From: Lactobacillus isalae
GTDB lineage: Bacteria > Bacillota > Bacilli > Lactobacillales > Lactobacillaceae
Direction of reading: 5' to 3'
DNA length: 64,000 bases
Assembly: GCF_947539375.1 (NCBI RefSeq)
Contig: NZ_OX443569.1
Coordinates: 1,674,001 to 1,738,000, forward strand
This document shows, one piece after another, positions 44,134-52,640 of this stretch. The translations under genes were made by a program, and so were the position numbers. Position 1 is the first letter of the stretch. Every line of letters starts with the position of its first letter. The notes beneath the pieces are model-generated. The model searched no databases and had not been told where the DNA came from. It worked only from the letters and a program-made list of their open reading frames with translations.

Positions 44134-45402
44134 ATGGTTTTATCTTGGAAAGAAAACTTACCAACAGAATTAAAAGAAAAAGTCGATAAAGTTGATAAAA
44201 TGATCGAGTCTCGTCTAGAAGAAATTGACGAGCAAGTATTTTATAATCAACAACGCGTTTTAGACTTGTTTAGAAAGCACCGCGTAGGAGAAGAAGACTT
44301 AGTCCCTTCAACTGGTTACGGCTATGATGATGTAGGCCGCGATAAGCTTGAAGCAATGTATGCGGACTACTTTAAGACTGATGACGCATTAGTACGTCCA
44401 CAATTTTCTTCAGCAACTCATGCAATTGCTGTTGGACTTTTCAGTATGCTTCGTCCTGGTGATACCCTCTACTACTTAACGGGTATGCCATACGACACAA
44501 TTCAAGAAGTTATTGGTTTAGCTGGTAACAAACCAGGTAACATGAAAGAATGGGGTATTGACTTTAAGCATACCGATTTACTTGATAATGGCGAAGTAGA
44601 CTATGACCAAGCTAGAAAAGACTTGCAAGATCCTAAGATCAAAGTCGTAACGATTCAACGCTCTCTTGGTTACGCCGTACGTGCAAGCTTTACCATGGAA
44701 AAAATCAAGAAGATGCTTAAATTCATCAAAGAAGTTCGTCCTGATGTAAAGATTTTCGTTGATAACTGCTATGGTGAATTTTCTGAAACCGAAGAACCAA
44801 CTTTCTACGGTGCTGATATGATGGCAGGATCTTTATTTAAGAATGCCGGTGCTGGTATCGTTAAAGCTGGTGCTTTCTTAGTTGGTAAAAAGGATCTTAT
44901 CGAAGGTGCTGGTTCTCGTCTTAACGTACCTGGCGCTGGTAAAGGCGAAGGCGCTACTTGGGGTTACTTAAGAGATATGTACCAAGGCTTCTTTATGGCA
45001 GCCCACACTACTGGTGAAGCTCTAAAAGGTATGATTTATACTGCCGCTCTTTGCGAAGAGATGGGTATGAAAGTTGCTCCTAAGTGGAATGATCCAAGAA
45101 CCGATATCGTTCAAACAGTAACTTTCGGCGAACCAGATCCAATGGTTAAATTCTGTGCTGCAATTCAACATTATTCACCAATGAACTCATTTGTTGATCC
45201 TATTCCATACCACCAAGATGGTTATGAAGATGATGTCGTTATGGCTTCTGGTAGTTTTACTGAAGGATCGACAATTGAATTATCTTCAGATGGTCCCCTT
45301 CGTGCACCTTACCGTCTTTACATTCAAGGTGGCTTGTCTTACGCTCATGATAAAATTGCAATCACTCATGCAGTAGAAGAGACTTTCTATAAAAAGGACT
45401 AA
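44134..45402 (+). CDS. ynbB: YnbB-like PLP-dependent protein (methionine gamma-lyase family)
   Basis: A 422-residue PLP fold type I protein of the family often called aluminium resistance protein or YnbB. FSSATHAIAVGLFSMLRPGD holds the PLP phosphate loop and MMAGSLFKNAGAGI the probable Schiff-base lysine. Biochemical activity of this family is poorly established; homology is to Cys/Met-metabolism lyases. In many Firmicutes ynbB stands before glnRA; here it follows ornithine decarboxylase by three bases, with AAGGAGAATTAAGTA overlapping the decarboxylase end, so the two are co-translated. A terminator follows. Confidence 0.82.
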   Translation: MVLSWKENLPTELKEKVDKVDKMIESRLEEIDEQVFYNQQRVLDLFRKHRVGEEDLVPSTGYGYDDVGRDKLEAMYADYFKTDDALVRPQFSSATHAIAVGLFSMLRPGDTLYYLTGMPYDTIQEVIGLAGNKPGNMKEWGIDFKHTDLLDNGEVDYDQARKDLQDPKIKVVTIQRSLGYAVRASFTMEKIKKMLKFIKEVRPDVKIFVDNCYGEFSETEEPTFYGADMMAGSLFKNAGAGIVKAGAFLVGKKDLIEGAGSRLNVPGAGKGEGATWGYLRDMYQGFFMAAHTTGEALKGMIYTAALCEEMGMKVAPKWNDPRTDIVQTVTFGEPDPMVKFCAAIQHYSPMNSFVDPIPYHQDGYEDDVVMASGSFTEGSTIELSSDGPLRAPYRLYIQGGLSYAHDKIAITHAVEETFYKKD

Positions 45403-45418
45403 TATTAACTAACATACC

Positions 45419-45455
45419 CAAAAACGGCCAGTGATTTTCGCTGACCGTTTTTGCA
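45419..45455 (+). terminator. Terminator of odc-ynbB operon
   Basis: AAAAACGG..CAG and CTG..CCGTTTTT pair around TGATTTTCG; T run follows. Confidence 0.8.
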
Positions 45456-45501
45456 TCAATTAAAAATTTTTGTTAGGGTGAAATATATACTTTAATTTTT
45501 C

Positions 45502-45541
45502 AAGGAGGTTTTTTTTAGAGCTAATCTAAATGATTTAGCTC
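45502..45541 (+). promoter_or_regulatory. Distant ribosome site followed by hairpin, MFS leader
   Basis: AAGGAGG at 45502-45508 is 38 bases from the first ATG of the frame. Between them GAGCTAATC (45518-45526) and GATTTAGCTC (45532-45541) form a nine-bp stem with one bulged T. Folding would bring the ribosome site to about 14 bases from the ATG. Confidence 0.45.
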
Positions 45542-45546
45542 ATATT

Positions 45547-46890
45547 ATGCAAAACGAAAAACAATCTAATACAAAAAATGTCAAAGAGGTAAAAAATTAT
45601 AAAAAGGCTCCCTTAATGCCTATTCACCTACGGGTATTCGTTGCCGTAGTTTTAGGACAGATAGCTTGCGGCTTTGCTTTAGGTATTTCGGGTACTGCAC
45701 TTTCAAACGCTAGTAAATACCTCAATATCAGTGATCTATGGACTGGTTTGATCGGTGCTGGATCTTTAATTGGACTAGCAGGAAGCATTTTAATTGGACG
45801 TCTATCCGACAAGATCGGTAGACGAAAATTATTGATGCTCAATATGTATATTTTAGGTATTTTATCTCTAACGCAATTGCTCACAAATAACCTGCCTATT
45901 CTTTTTATTATCAGAATCCTGATTGGGCTAATGATTGCGGTCGATTACACAGTCGGAAATGCACTCTTAACGGAGTGGCTTCCTAAAGGCGAAGACAGCA
46001 AAAGACAAAGTCAATTATTAATCTACTGGACATTGGGTTTTATTGCATCCTATGTAACTGGATCTTTTGTTACTGGATTTGGTTCTTATACTTGGCAAAT
46101 CATCTTAGCAACTGGAGCAATTCCAGCATTTATTGCTGCTTTTTTCAGATCTATTTTCCCTCTGCCTGCTTCACCCAGCTGGCTTGCAAGTCGCGGTAAA
46201 GTTAAAAAAGCTAATAAAGTTATCAGAAAACACATGGGTCGCAAATGGGGTATTCCTAAGAAACTCAAAAAGGCAAAACCAGTCAAAGAAGTTTCTTGGA
46301 CAATATTATTTTCCGGGAAATATTTGCGTCGAACTCTAGTCGGTGGTCTTTTTTATGCCTGCCAAGCTTTTGCATTCTTTGGTATTAGCATCTTTCTTCC
46401 AATTCTGTTAGAAAGTATGCATGTCACTGATCAAAAAGTTTCCGGTATCATCTACAATGGCGGTATGTTCATTGGCGTGCTTTTCGGAATCTTGATTTTT
46501 AATAAGATTAGTCGTCGTGCATTTTTAATTAGTAACTTTTTGCTTTCTAGTATTCTAATCGGCTTTCTAGCCATTGATAAAAATATCAACAGTAATCTTC
46601 AATTATTTATTTTCTGTATTTTCGCAATTATTTTATCTTCTGGTTTAGTACTAGATTATCCTTACCCTACTGAATTATTTGATATTAAAGTTCGCGGAAC
46701 TGGCGTCGGAACTTGTATTACGATCAGCCGTTTTGGTGCAGCTGCTGGTACATTTTTACTACCAATTTTAACCAACCTAGGTGGGTCGAGCTTAGCCATG
46801 ATTACATGCGCAGTAGTACTATTTATATCATTTATCATCTGCCTAATCTGGGCTCCTGAAACCTCACCAAAATTTAAACAAAATAATTGA
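45547..46890 (+). CDS. MFS transporter (sugar/metabolite porter type)
   Basis: A 447-residue major-facilitator protein with 12 membrane segments; the motif between helices 2 and 3 is GRLSDKIGRRKLL (about residues 80-92), and the central loop is about 60 residues long and basic. The substrate is unknown; the overall pattern is like metabolite:H+ symporters. It follows the odc-ynbB terminator. ATG 45547 has no ribosome site directly before it, but a strong AAGGAGG lies upstream beyond a hairpin. The frame is open further upstream without any ATG, GTG or TTG. Confidence 0.82.
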   Translation: MQNEKQSNTKNVKEVKNYKKAPLMPIHLRVFVAVVLGQIACGFALGISGTALSNASKYLNISDLWTGLIGAGSLIGLAGSILIGRLSDKIGRRKLLMLNMYILGILSLTQLLTNNLPILFIIRILIGLMIAVDYTVGNALLTEWLPKGEDSKRQSQLLIYWTLGFIASYVTGSFVTGFGSYTWQIILATGAIPAFIAAFFRSIFPLPASPSWLASRGKVKKANKVIRKHMGRKWGIPKKLKKAKPVKEVSWTILFSGKYLRRTLVGGLFYACQAFAFFGISIFLPILLESMHVTDQKVSGIIYNGGMFIGVLFGILIFNKISRRAFLISNFLLSSILIGFLAIDKNINSNLQLFIFCIFAIILSSGLVLDYPYPTELFDIKVRGTGVGTCITISRFGAAAGTFLLPILTNLGGSSLAMITCAVVLFISFIICLIWAPETSPKFKQNN

Positions 46891-46943
46891 TTCCCCAATT
46901 CTTTATCCTAAAATTAAAATTAGAAGGAATTGGAGGGATTATT

Positions 46944-47342
46944 ATGGTTAAAATGACAATTAGTCAAGACGCGATTAACTTTCTTAAAAATCGTGGCTAT
47001 GATAAACATGAAATACTTTTAATTGTTGACGGTGGTGGCGGTGATTATTCCATTGAAGGTGGCTCTTGTAACATTGGAATGGATTATTCGTTGATTTCAC
47101 TAGACACAATGAAGCACGATCCACGCTATTCAGTAAAAATTGAAAATAACGCTAACTTTGCAATTTATACTTCTGACTATGACTTAGCCTTTTTAGGAGA
47201 TAACTTAATTTTAGACATCCACGACACTACCTTACGTCTTCGCAATGATTCTGGCATTTTAACGGGCGCTGTAAAGATGGCTAAAGCAAGCTTTCTCGCA
47301 GAACGAGCAAAAGAAGGAATTGTCGGTCAAAAGAATTGTTAA
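46944..47342 (+). CDS. Fe-S biosynthesis (HesB-like) fold protein
   Basis: A 132-residue protein of the HesB/IscA-like family found in lactobacilli (MTISQDAINFLKNRGYD and LLIVDGGGGDYSIEGGSCNIG). The usual three cluster-binding cysteines of IscA are absent; only the Cys in GGSCNIG and the C-terminal Cys remain, so an Fe-S carrier function is doubtful. ATG 46944 follows GAATTGGAGGGATTATT. It lies 54 bases after the MFS gene and may share its transcript. A hairpin terminator follows. Confidence 0.75.
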   Translation: MVKMTISQDAINFLKNRGYDKHEILLIVDGGGGDYSIEGGSCNIGMDYSLISLDTMKHDPRYSVKIENNANFAIYTSDYDLAFLGDNLILDIHDTTLRLRNDSGILTGAVKMAKASFLAERAKEGIVGQKNC

Positions 47343-47351
47343 TTTTAGATT

Positions 47352-47382
47352 TACTCTCAAATTCATATTTGAGAGTTTTTAT
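47352..47382 (+). terminator. Terminator after HesB-like gene
   Basis: ACTCTCAAAT and ATTTGAGAGT with a short loop, then T run. Confidence 0.8.
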
Positions 47383-47482
47383 TTATCCTAATTTATAATG
47401 CTTTTTTCTTAAAAGTGTTATATCATTAAAATCAATAATTTAGAAAAGGACATATTGCTATATGATGCTAATTGTATTTTAG

Positions 47483-47513
47483 TCTCAAGGGACTAACTTA
47501 CTTTCCCTTGAGA
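47483..47513. promoter_or_regulatory. 9-bp hairpin in leader of MutS2-like gene
   Basis: TCTCAAGGG and its exact complement CCCTTGAGA enclose 13 bases. It lies 44 bases before the start codon; no T run follows on either strand, so it is not a plain terminator. Confidence 0.5.
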
Positions 47514-47556
47514 AAAACAAGTTTAAAATCTATTTTCTTAAGGAGAAAAAATAAAA

Positions 47557-49419
47557 TTGAATAATATTGACGAAATTGAATTTTCACGTATCCGTAAGCT
47601 TGTAGCTCACTACGCTGTTTCACCTGAAGCAAAAGATGCACTTTTAACTCAATCACTTGCAACTAAGCTGGTTAAAGTAAATGCTCTGTTAAATGAAACT
47701 ACAGAAATTCTCTGGATTTTAGACCATGGTTTACATATTCCATTTATTAATTCAGATGCCTTTACTCCAATTTTGAACAAGGTCAAAAAAGGTTTCATCC
47801 TAAATCCAGCAGAATTAGAACAAGTAGCAGATTTCATTAGAGTTACACGCTTATTAGTACGCTTTTTTGATAAGCAAAGAAATAATGCGCCAATTATCGC
47901 AAGTTACTGTGATACTTTAACTATTCTAGATAAACTAGAAAATGACATTTATGTAGCTATCGAACGGGGACAAGTTTCAAACAATGCAGATAAAGATCTC
48001 GCTAGATTAAGACAAAGAAGCAGCAAATTAAGTACAAATATTCATGATAACCTTCAGCAATATTTACAAAGTAAAAAACACCAGACTATGCTGCAAGATT
48101 ATCAAATCATTCAAAAAGATAATCACTACACCCTTCCTGTCAAAGCAAGTTTCAAGCACACTTTTGGTGGAAATATTATTGATCAATCAAATAATGGAAA
48201 TACGGTCTTCATAGAACCGACAAAAATAGCTCGCTTAGCTCAAGAAAAAGCAGCAATCGAAAACCAAATTTACCTAATTGAAACTCAAATTTTGGGCAAT
48301 TTATCTGCGAAAGTCTATGAAGAGCTTTCTCAATTTGAAGCCAATCTTAATACCATCATTGAACTTGATTGTATCTTAGCTCGAGCTAAGTATTCTCAAA
48401 GTATTAATGGCAAACGACCAACTTTAAACGAACAGAATCAGCTGAAATTGCAAGAAATGAGACACCCACTTTTATCTGCTCCCGTTCCTCTTTCACTTAA
48501 TTTAGATTCAAACAAGCGTGGTTTAATAATCACTGGTCCTAATGCTGGAGGAAAAACTATTACTCTTAAAACAGTCGGATTAGCAATTGCGATGACTGAA
48601 TTTGGTTTGTTTCTGCCAAGTACATCCCCCTGCTCAATTCCAATAATGGCTGAAATTTACACTTCAATTGGTGATCATCAAGACCTAGATAATTCACTTT
48701 CTACATTTTCAGCTGAAATGAAAAAAATGTCTTATATTGTAAAACATGCAACAAAAAATAGTTTGATTTTATTAGACGAATTAGGTAGTGGGACAGACCC
48801 AAATGAAGGGGCAGCTTTAGCAATTGCAATCCTGCAAATGTTGCAACTAAAAGGCTGTCTGATTTTGGCTACTACCCACTATAGTGCCATCAAGGACTAC
48901 TCTAGTAAGCATCCCGCTTTTATTACTGCTGCTATGGATTTTGATCTTGATACATTAAAGCCAACATATAGCCTACTTTTAAATCAAATTGGAGCTAGTC
49001 GCGCGCTTTGGATAGCAGAAAAAAGCGGTATGCCACAAAACGTTTTAGTAGCAGCTAATGATTTCTTAAATACTGGTAAATTTCCATTAAAGCAAAGCAA
49101 TATCAAATTCAAAATAGAGCAGAAAAAAACTAAATCTACTATTTCTTTTAAAAAGGGTGACCGTATTAAAGTACCTAAGTACAAGCAAGAGGTCCTATTT
49201 TATCAAAACTCCGATCGTGCAAATCAAATTACCATTTTTGTTAATAAAACATTCGAAACTGTGCCAATCAAGGGAGCAAGGTTAGTTCGAAAAGCTGAAG
49301 AACTTTATCCTGCTGATTATAATCTTGATCTCTTATTTGTTCAAAACTGGCAAGATTATAAGTTAAAGAAAGATTTAGATCGTGGTTCTAAAAAAGCCTG
49401 GAAAAAGTTAAAAAAATAG
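47557..49419 (+). CDS. Short MutS2-like ATPase without Smr domain
   Basis: A 620-residue MutS-family protein resembling MutS2 in its core (residues 1-320, lever and clamp) and ATPase domain: Walker A TGPNAGGKT at about 326-334, DELGSGTDPNEGAAL with Walker B, and TTHYSAIK. Normal MutS2 is about 780 residues with a C-terminal Smr endonuclease or ribosome-splitting domain; here the protein ends soon after a short KOW-like beta stretch, so Smr is missing. It may be a paralogue with a regulatory or ribosome-related function. The start is TTG 47557 (AAGGAG 11 bases upstream). A hairpin lies in its leader. Confidence 0.82.
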   Translation: MNNIDEIEFSRIRKLVAHYAVSPEAKDALLTQSLATKLVKVNALLNETTEILWILDHGLHIPFINSDAFTPILNKVKKGFILNPAELEQVADFIRVTRLLVRFFDKQRNNAPIIASYCDTLTILDKLENDIYVAIERGQVSNNADKDLARLRQRSSKLSTNIHDNLQQYLQSKKHQTMLQDYQIIQKDNHYTLPVKASFKHTFGGNIIDQSNNGNTVFIEPTKIARLAQEKAAIENQIYLIETQILGNLSAKVYEELSQFEANLNTIIELDCILARAKYSQSINGKRPTLNEQNQLKLQEMRHPLLSAPVPLSLNLDSNKRGLIITGPNAGGKTITLKTVGLAIAMTEFGLFLPSTSPCSIPIMAEIYTSIGDHQDLDNSLSTFSAEMKKMSYIVKHATKNSLILLDELGSGTDPNEGAALAIAILQMLQLKGCLILATTHYSAIKDYSSKHPAFITAAMDFDLDTLKPTYSLLLNQIGASRALWIAEKSGMPQNVLVAANDFLNTGKFPLKQSNIKFKIEQKKTKSTISFKKGDRIKVPKYKQEVLFYQNSDRANQITIFVNKTFETVPIKGARLVRKAEELYPADYNLDLLFVQNWQDYKLKKDLDRGSKKAWKKLKK

Positions 49420-49426
49420 TCAAATT

Positions 49427-49457
49427 AAAAAGGGAAGATCCACTCTTCCCTTTTTTC
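49427..49457. terminator. Bidirectional terminator
   Basis: AAAAAGGGAAGA and TCTTCCCTTTTTT; it ends the MutS2-like gene and the convergent ClC gene. Confidence 0.85.
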
Positions 49458-51011
49458 TTATCCATCAAGTTCTACACCTTGCAATTCTCTCATTGCATCA
49501 TAGGCTTCTGGCCGTCGATTATGGTCAACCCCAAGAATCAGCAAGTCTCCCGCTACAATTACTGTATCACCATGCGGAATTATTTCTTGACTGCCCCTTC
49601 TAATGGTTCTTACTAAAACATTATCTGGCCATTGAATATTTTTAATTTCTTGATCCACTAATTTACTATTTTCATAAACTGGAATATCCAATTCATCCTC
49701 TTCACCAGAAATTGGCTGTAAATGCGTCTCAGGCATCATTGCTGCTGCCAAGCTATCGTAGATTGGCTTTCCACCTAAGATCTGATCAATTAACAAGGCA
49801 ATAAAAGCAACAACTGCTAACGGCATCAGGTGAAGTAAGGAGCCAACCATTTCAGTAATTAATATAATCGCCGTAAAAGGTGCCCGAATAATTGCCGCAA
49901 AATAGCCTGCCATTGAAAAGACCACCAAGTTAATCACCAAACGTGCTGGCATTAGCCCCAGTTGTACCATCAAAGTGCCATAAGTAGCCCCAATCAAAGC
50001 TCCCATAGTCAAAATTGGTAAGAAAATACCACTAGGTAATCCTGAATCATAAGAAACAATCGAAAATGCGATTCTCATCACATAGTAAAAGGCTAGAATT
50101 CCAACTAAAGCCCACCCACTTTGAGTAATCATTTTTGGTAAAGTCAAAATTAGACGGTTACCAGGTCCTGTGATTAAGGGCCAGTAATACATAATTGGAA
50201 TCAAAATAGCCAAAGGAATTAATCCATGCAAACATCTAGGAAGCCAGGTAATTTTTAAATAGACCTTCTTTAAGCCAAACAGGCCTTTTTTATATAAATG
50301 ACCTAATAATCCCAAGATAATTCCTAAAATTACCAGATGCCAATATAAATAGATTGGAAATGAGTGATCATACGGCATCCCCAAAGCATGATGCAAACCA
50401 AAAAAGTTCGATACCATAAAGTTAGCTGCAATTGCTCCCACTAAGGCATTCATCCAGACGCGAGGAGAAAAATTATGAAAAATTTCTTCTAGAACAAATA
50501 AAGCTCCACTCAAAGGTGCACCAAAGGCAGCTGATAATCCACTAGCTGCTCCTGTAGCAAGCAAGACACGTTGATTATACTTGTTTTGCTTTAATTTTTC
50601 TCCGACTCCCTGACCAATAGAAGAACCTAATTGAAGCGATGGTCCTTCTGGTCCTAGAAATAGGCCAGTACCAATTACTAAAATACCGCCAATTAGCTTT
50701 CTCCAGAGAATTTGCCACCATTTAAGTTGCAGTTTCCCTTGAAGCTGCAGCTTAACTTCCGGTATACCAGATCCACCCACATGAGGATACTGCTTTACAA
50801 AATATCCAGCTATAATTCCAACAGCTGCTAATCCAGCAACAATTGCAATAAACCATAGGGGATTATTATGCGCTTTTTTAAACAGGTCTAACCAAAAAGC
50901 CGAAGTCTTTTCAATCCCGAACCTAAACAAGCCAACTACTGCACCAGCAATTAATCCAACAATCAGTGCTTGCAGCATTAGCTTAAGATTGCTTTTTTCT
51001 TCTTTTCTCAT
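49458..51011 (-). CDS. ClC-family H+/Cl- exchanger with TrkA-C domain
   Basis: A 517-residue chloride channel/antiporter with the three pore motifs GGSGIPE (about residue 79), GPEGPSLQLGSS (about 121, containing the external gating glutamate) and GLPSGIFLP (about 325). The gating Glu suggests a proton-coupled exchanger, not a passive channel. About 75 residues at the C-terminus (DIPVYENSKLVDQEIKNIQWP...) form a TrkA-C/RCK-C regulatory domain, typical for lactic acid bacteria. It may help in acid tolerance. ATG 51011 follows TAGGTAAGA. Confidence 0.88.
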   Translation of the reverse strand: MRKEEKSNLKLMLQALIVGLIAGAVVGLFRFGIEKTSAFWLDLFKKAHNNPLWFIAIVAGLAAVGIIAGYFVKQYPHVGGSGIPEVKLQLQGKLQLKWWQILWRKLIGGILVIGTGLFLGPEGPSLQLGSSIGQGVGEKLKQNKYNQRVLLATGAASGLSAAFGAPLSGALFVLEEIFHNFSPRVWMNALVGAIAANFMVSNFFGLHHALGMPYDHSFPIYLYWHLVILGIILGLLGHLYKKGLFGLKKVYLKITWLPRCLHGLIPLAILIPIMYYWPLITGPGNRLILTLPKMITQSGWALVGILAFYYVMRIAFSIVSYDSGLPSGIFLPILTMGALIGATYGTLMVQLGLMPARLVINLVVFSMAGYFAAIIRAPFTAIILITEMVGSLLHLMPLAVVAFIALLIDQILGGKPIYDSLAAAMMPETHLQPISGEEDELDIPVYENSKLVDQEIKNIQWPDNVLVRTIRRGSQEIIPHGDTVIVAGDLLILGVDHNRRPEAYDAMRELQGVELDG

Positions 51012-51056
51012 TCTTACCTACGTCCTATTTTTTTAGATACTGTTCTATTTTAACGC

Positions 51057-51087
51057 AAAAAGCCACTACAACAGTAGTGGCTTTTTC
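51057..51087 (-). terminator. Terminator after gnd
   Basis: AAAAAGCCACTAC-AACA-GTAGTGGCTTTTT; 13-bp stem, ends the gnd transcript on the minus strand. Confidence 0.9.
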
Positions 51088-51106
51088 AGTTTCATGTGAA
51101 ACACTA

Positions 51107-52495
51107 TTATTTTTCTTCATACCATTCAGTATGGAAAGTACCTGGACGGTCGTTTCTTTGATAAGTATGTGCACCAAAGTAATCACGTTGACCTTGAATC
51201 ATATTTTGAGGTAAGTGTGGGTTAAAGATTGATTCCAAGTAGTTCAAAGCTGCACTAAGAGTTGGAGTTGGTACACCAGCATCAGCCGCAATCTTAACAA
51301 CTTCTCTCAAAGAACCAATACTTTCTTTCTTTACTTTATCAAAAAACGGTGCCTTGAATAAGTTTGGTAAATCTTTGTCAGCATTGTAGGCAAACTTGAT
51401 ATCATGAAGCATTTGAGAACGAATAATACAGCCGGCTTCCCAGTTTTGAGCAATAGTTGAGTAGTGCAAGCGCCAGTTATAAGCTTTTGCGGCCATAGTT
51501 AATTGTTCAAATCCTTGGCCATATGAAACAGCCATTGCTAAGTATAAAGCTTTTGCAAGTTGATCAACCAAGTCTTTTGGAGCCTTTTCTGGATCAATCT
51601 TTGGTTCAGGATCATCTCTTAAAGTTGCTTTTGACATGAAACGTGCAAGAACAGCTTCAGCAATAACAGTAATTGGGGCACCAAGACGAATTGCGTCTTC
51701 AAGCATCCAGTTACCAGTACCCTTGTAAGAAGCTTCATTTAAAATGTGATCAATAATGTGGTCATCAGTTAAATTATCTTTTTGTTTCAATACCTTTGAT
51801 GTGATTTCAATTAAGTAAGCTTGAAGTGCGCCCTTGTCCCAGCTCTTGAAGATTTCACTCATTTCATCATTAGAATAGTGACCAACAGTACGTAAGATAT
51901 CGTATACTTCAGAAATAATCTGCATAATACCATATTCAATACCGTTATGCACCATCTTTACATAGTGACCACTACCAGCCGGTCCAATGTAGCCAACACA
52001 TGGTTGACCAGTAGGAGTCTTAGCAGCCATTGCTTCAAGAATTGGTGATACTTCTTCATAAGCTTTTTCATCACCGCCTGGCATTAAAGCAGGACCATTT
52101 AAGGCACCTTCTTCACCACCAGAAACACCCATTCCGATAAAGTGAATACCGTGCTTTTCCATTTCCTTGTAGCGACGGTTAGTATCGTGGAAGTTAGAGT
52201 TACCACCATCAATTAAAATATCGCCCTTGTCTAAAAGAGGCAATAATTTTTGTAAAGTCTCATCAACTGGTTTACCAGCCATAATTTGAATTAAGATCTT
52301 ACGTGGTTTTTCTAATGAATTAACAAATTCTTCCCAAGTATAAGTCGGCTTTAAATCTTTATCTTCATATTTTGCTAAAGCATCGACCTCTGGCTTATCA
52401 ATTGAAAATCCAGAGACAGAGTAGCCATGATTCTTAACGTTTAAGGCAAGGTTTTTACCCATAACGGACAAGCCAATAACCCCAAATTGTTGCAT
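51107..52495 (-). CDS. gnd: 6-phosphogluconate dehydrogenase, decarboxylating
   Basis: A 462-residue enzyme oxidising 6-phosphogluconate to ribulose-5-phosphate and CO2 with NADP+. The Rossmann start FGVIGLSVMGKNLALN, the substrate motif FIGMGVSGGEEGA (about 123) and the catalytic GSGHYVKMVHNGIEYG (Lys near 183) are all present. Nothing is truncated. Monocistronic: TGTGGAGGCAAAAAT before ATG 52495 and terminators on both sides. Confidence 0.96.
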   Translation of the reverse strand: MQQFGVIGLSVMGKNLALNVKNHGYSVSGFSIDKPEVDALAKYEDKDLKPTYTWEEFVNSLEKPRKILIQIMAGKPVDETLQKLLPLLDKGDILIDGGNSNFHDTNRRYKEMEKHGIHFIGMGVSGGEEGALNGPALMPGGDEKAYEEVSPILEAMAAKTPTGQPCVGYIGPAGSGHYVKMVHNGIEYGIMQIISEVYDILRTVGHYSNDEMSEIFKSWDKGALQAYLIEITSKVLKQKDNLTDDHIIDHILNEASYKGTGNWMLEDAIRLGAPITVIAEAVLARFMSKATLRDDPEPKIDPEKAPKDLVDQLAKALYLAMAVSYGQGFEQLTMAAKAYNWRLHYSTIAQNWEAGCIIRSQMLHDIKFAYNADKDLPNLFKAPFFDKVKKESIGSLREVVKIAADAGVPTPTLSAALNYLESIFNPHLPQNMIQGQRDYFGAHTYQRNDRPGTFHTEWYEEK

Positions 52496-52590
52496 ATTTT
52501 TGCCTCCACATATTTAATAAAATTCATTCATCTACTAGTATACTTTTTTATTAAGAATTTCGCACAATTTTGCTTACTTTTTATTAAAAA

Positions 52591-52622
52591 AATAAAGAGT
52601 TCAACTATGTGAACTCTTTACT
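52591..52622 (-). terminator. Terminator after pyruvate oxidase
   Basis: AAAGAGTTCA and TGAACTCTTT with a six-base loop; T run on the minus strand. Confidence 0.85.
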
Positions 52623-52640
52623 TAATTATTTCCTAGGAAA

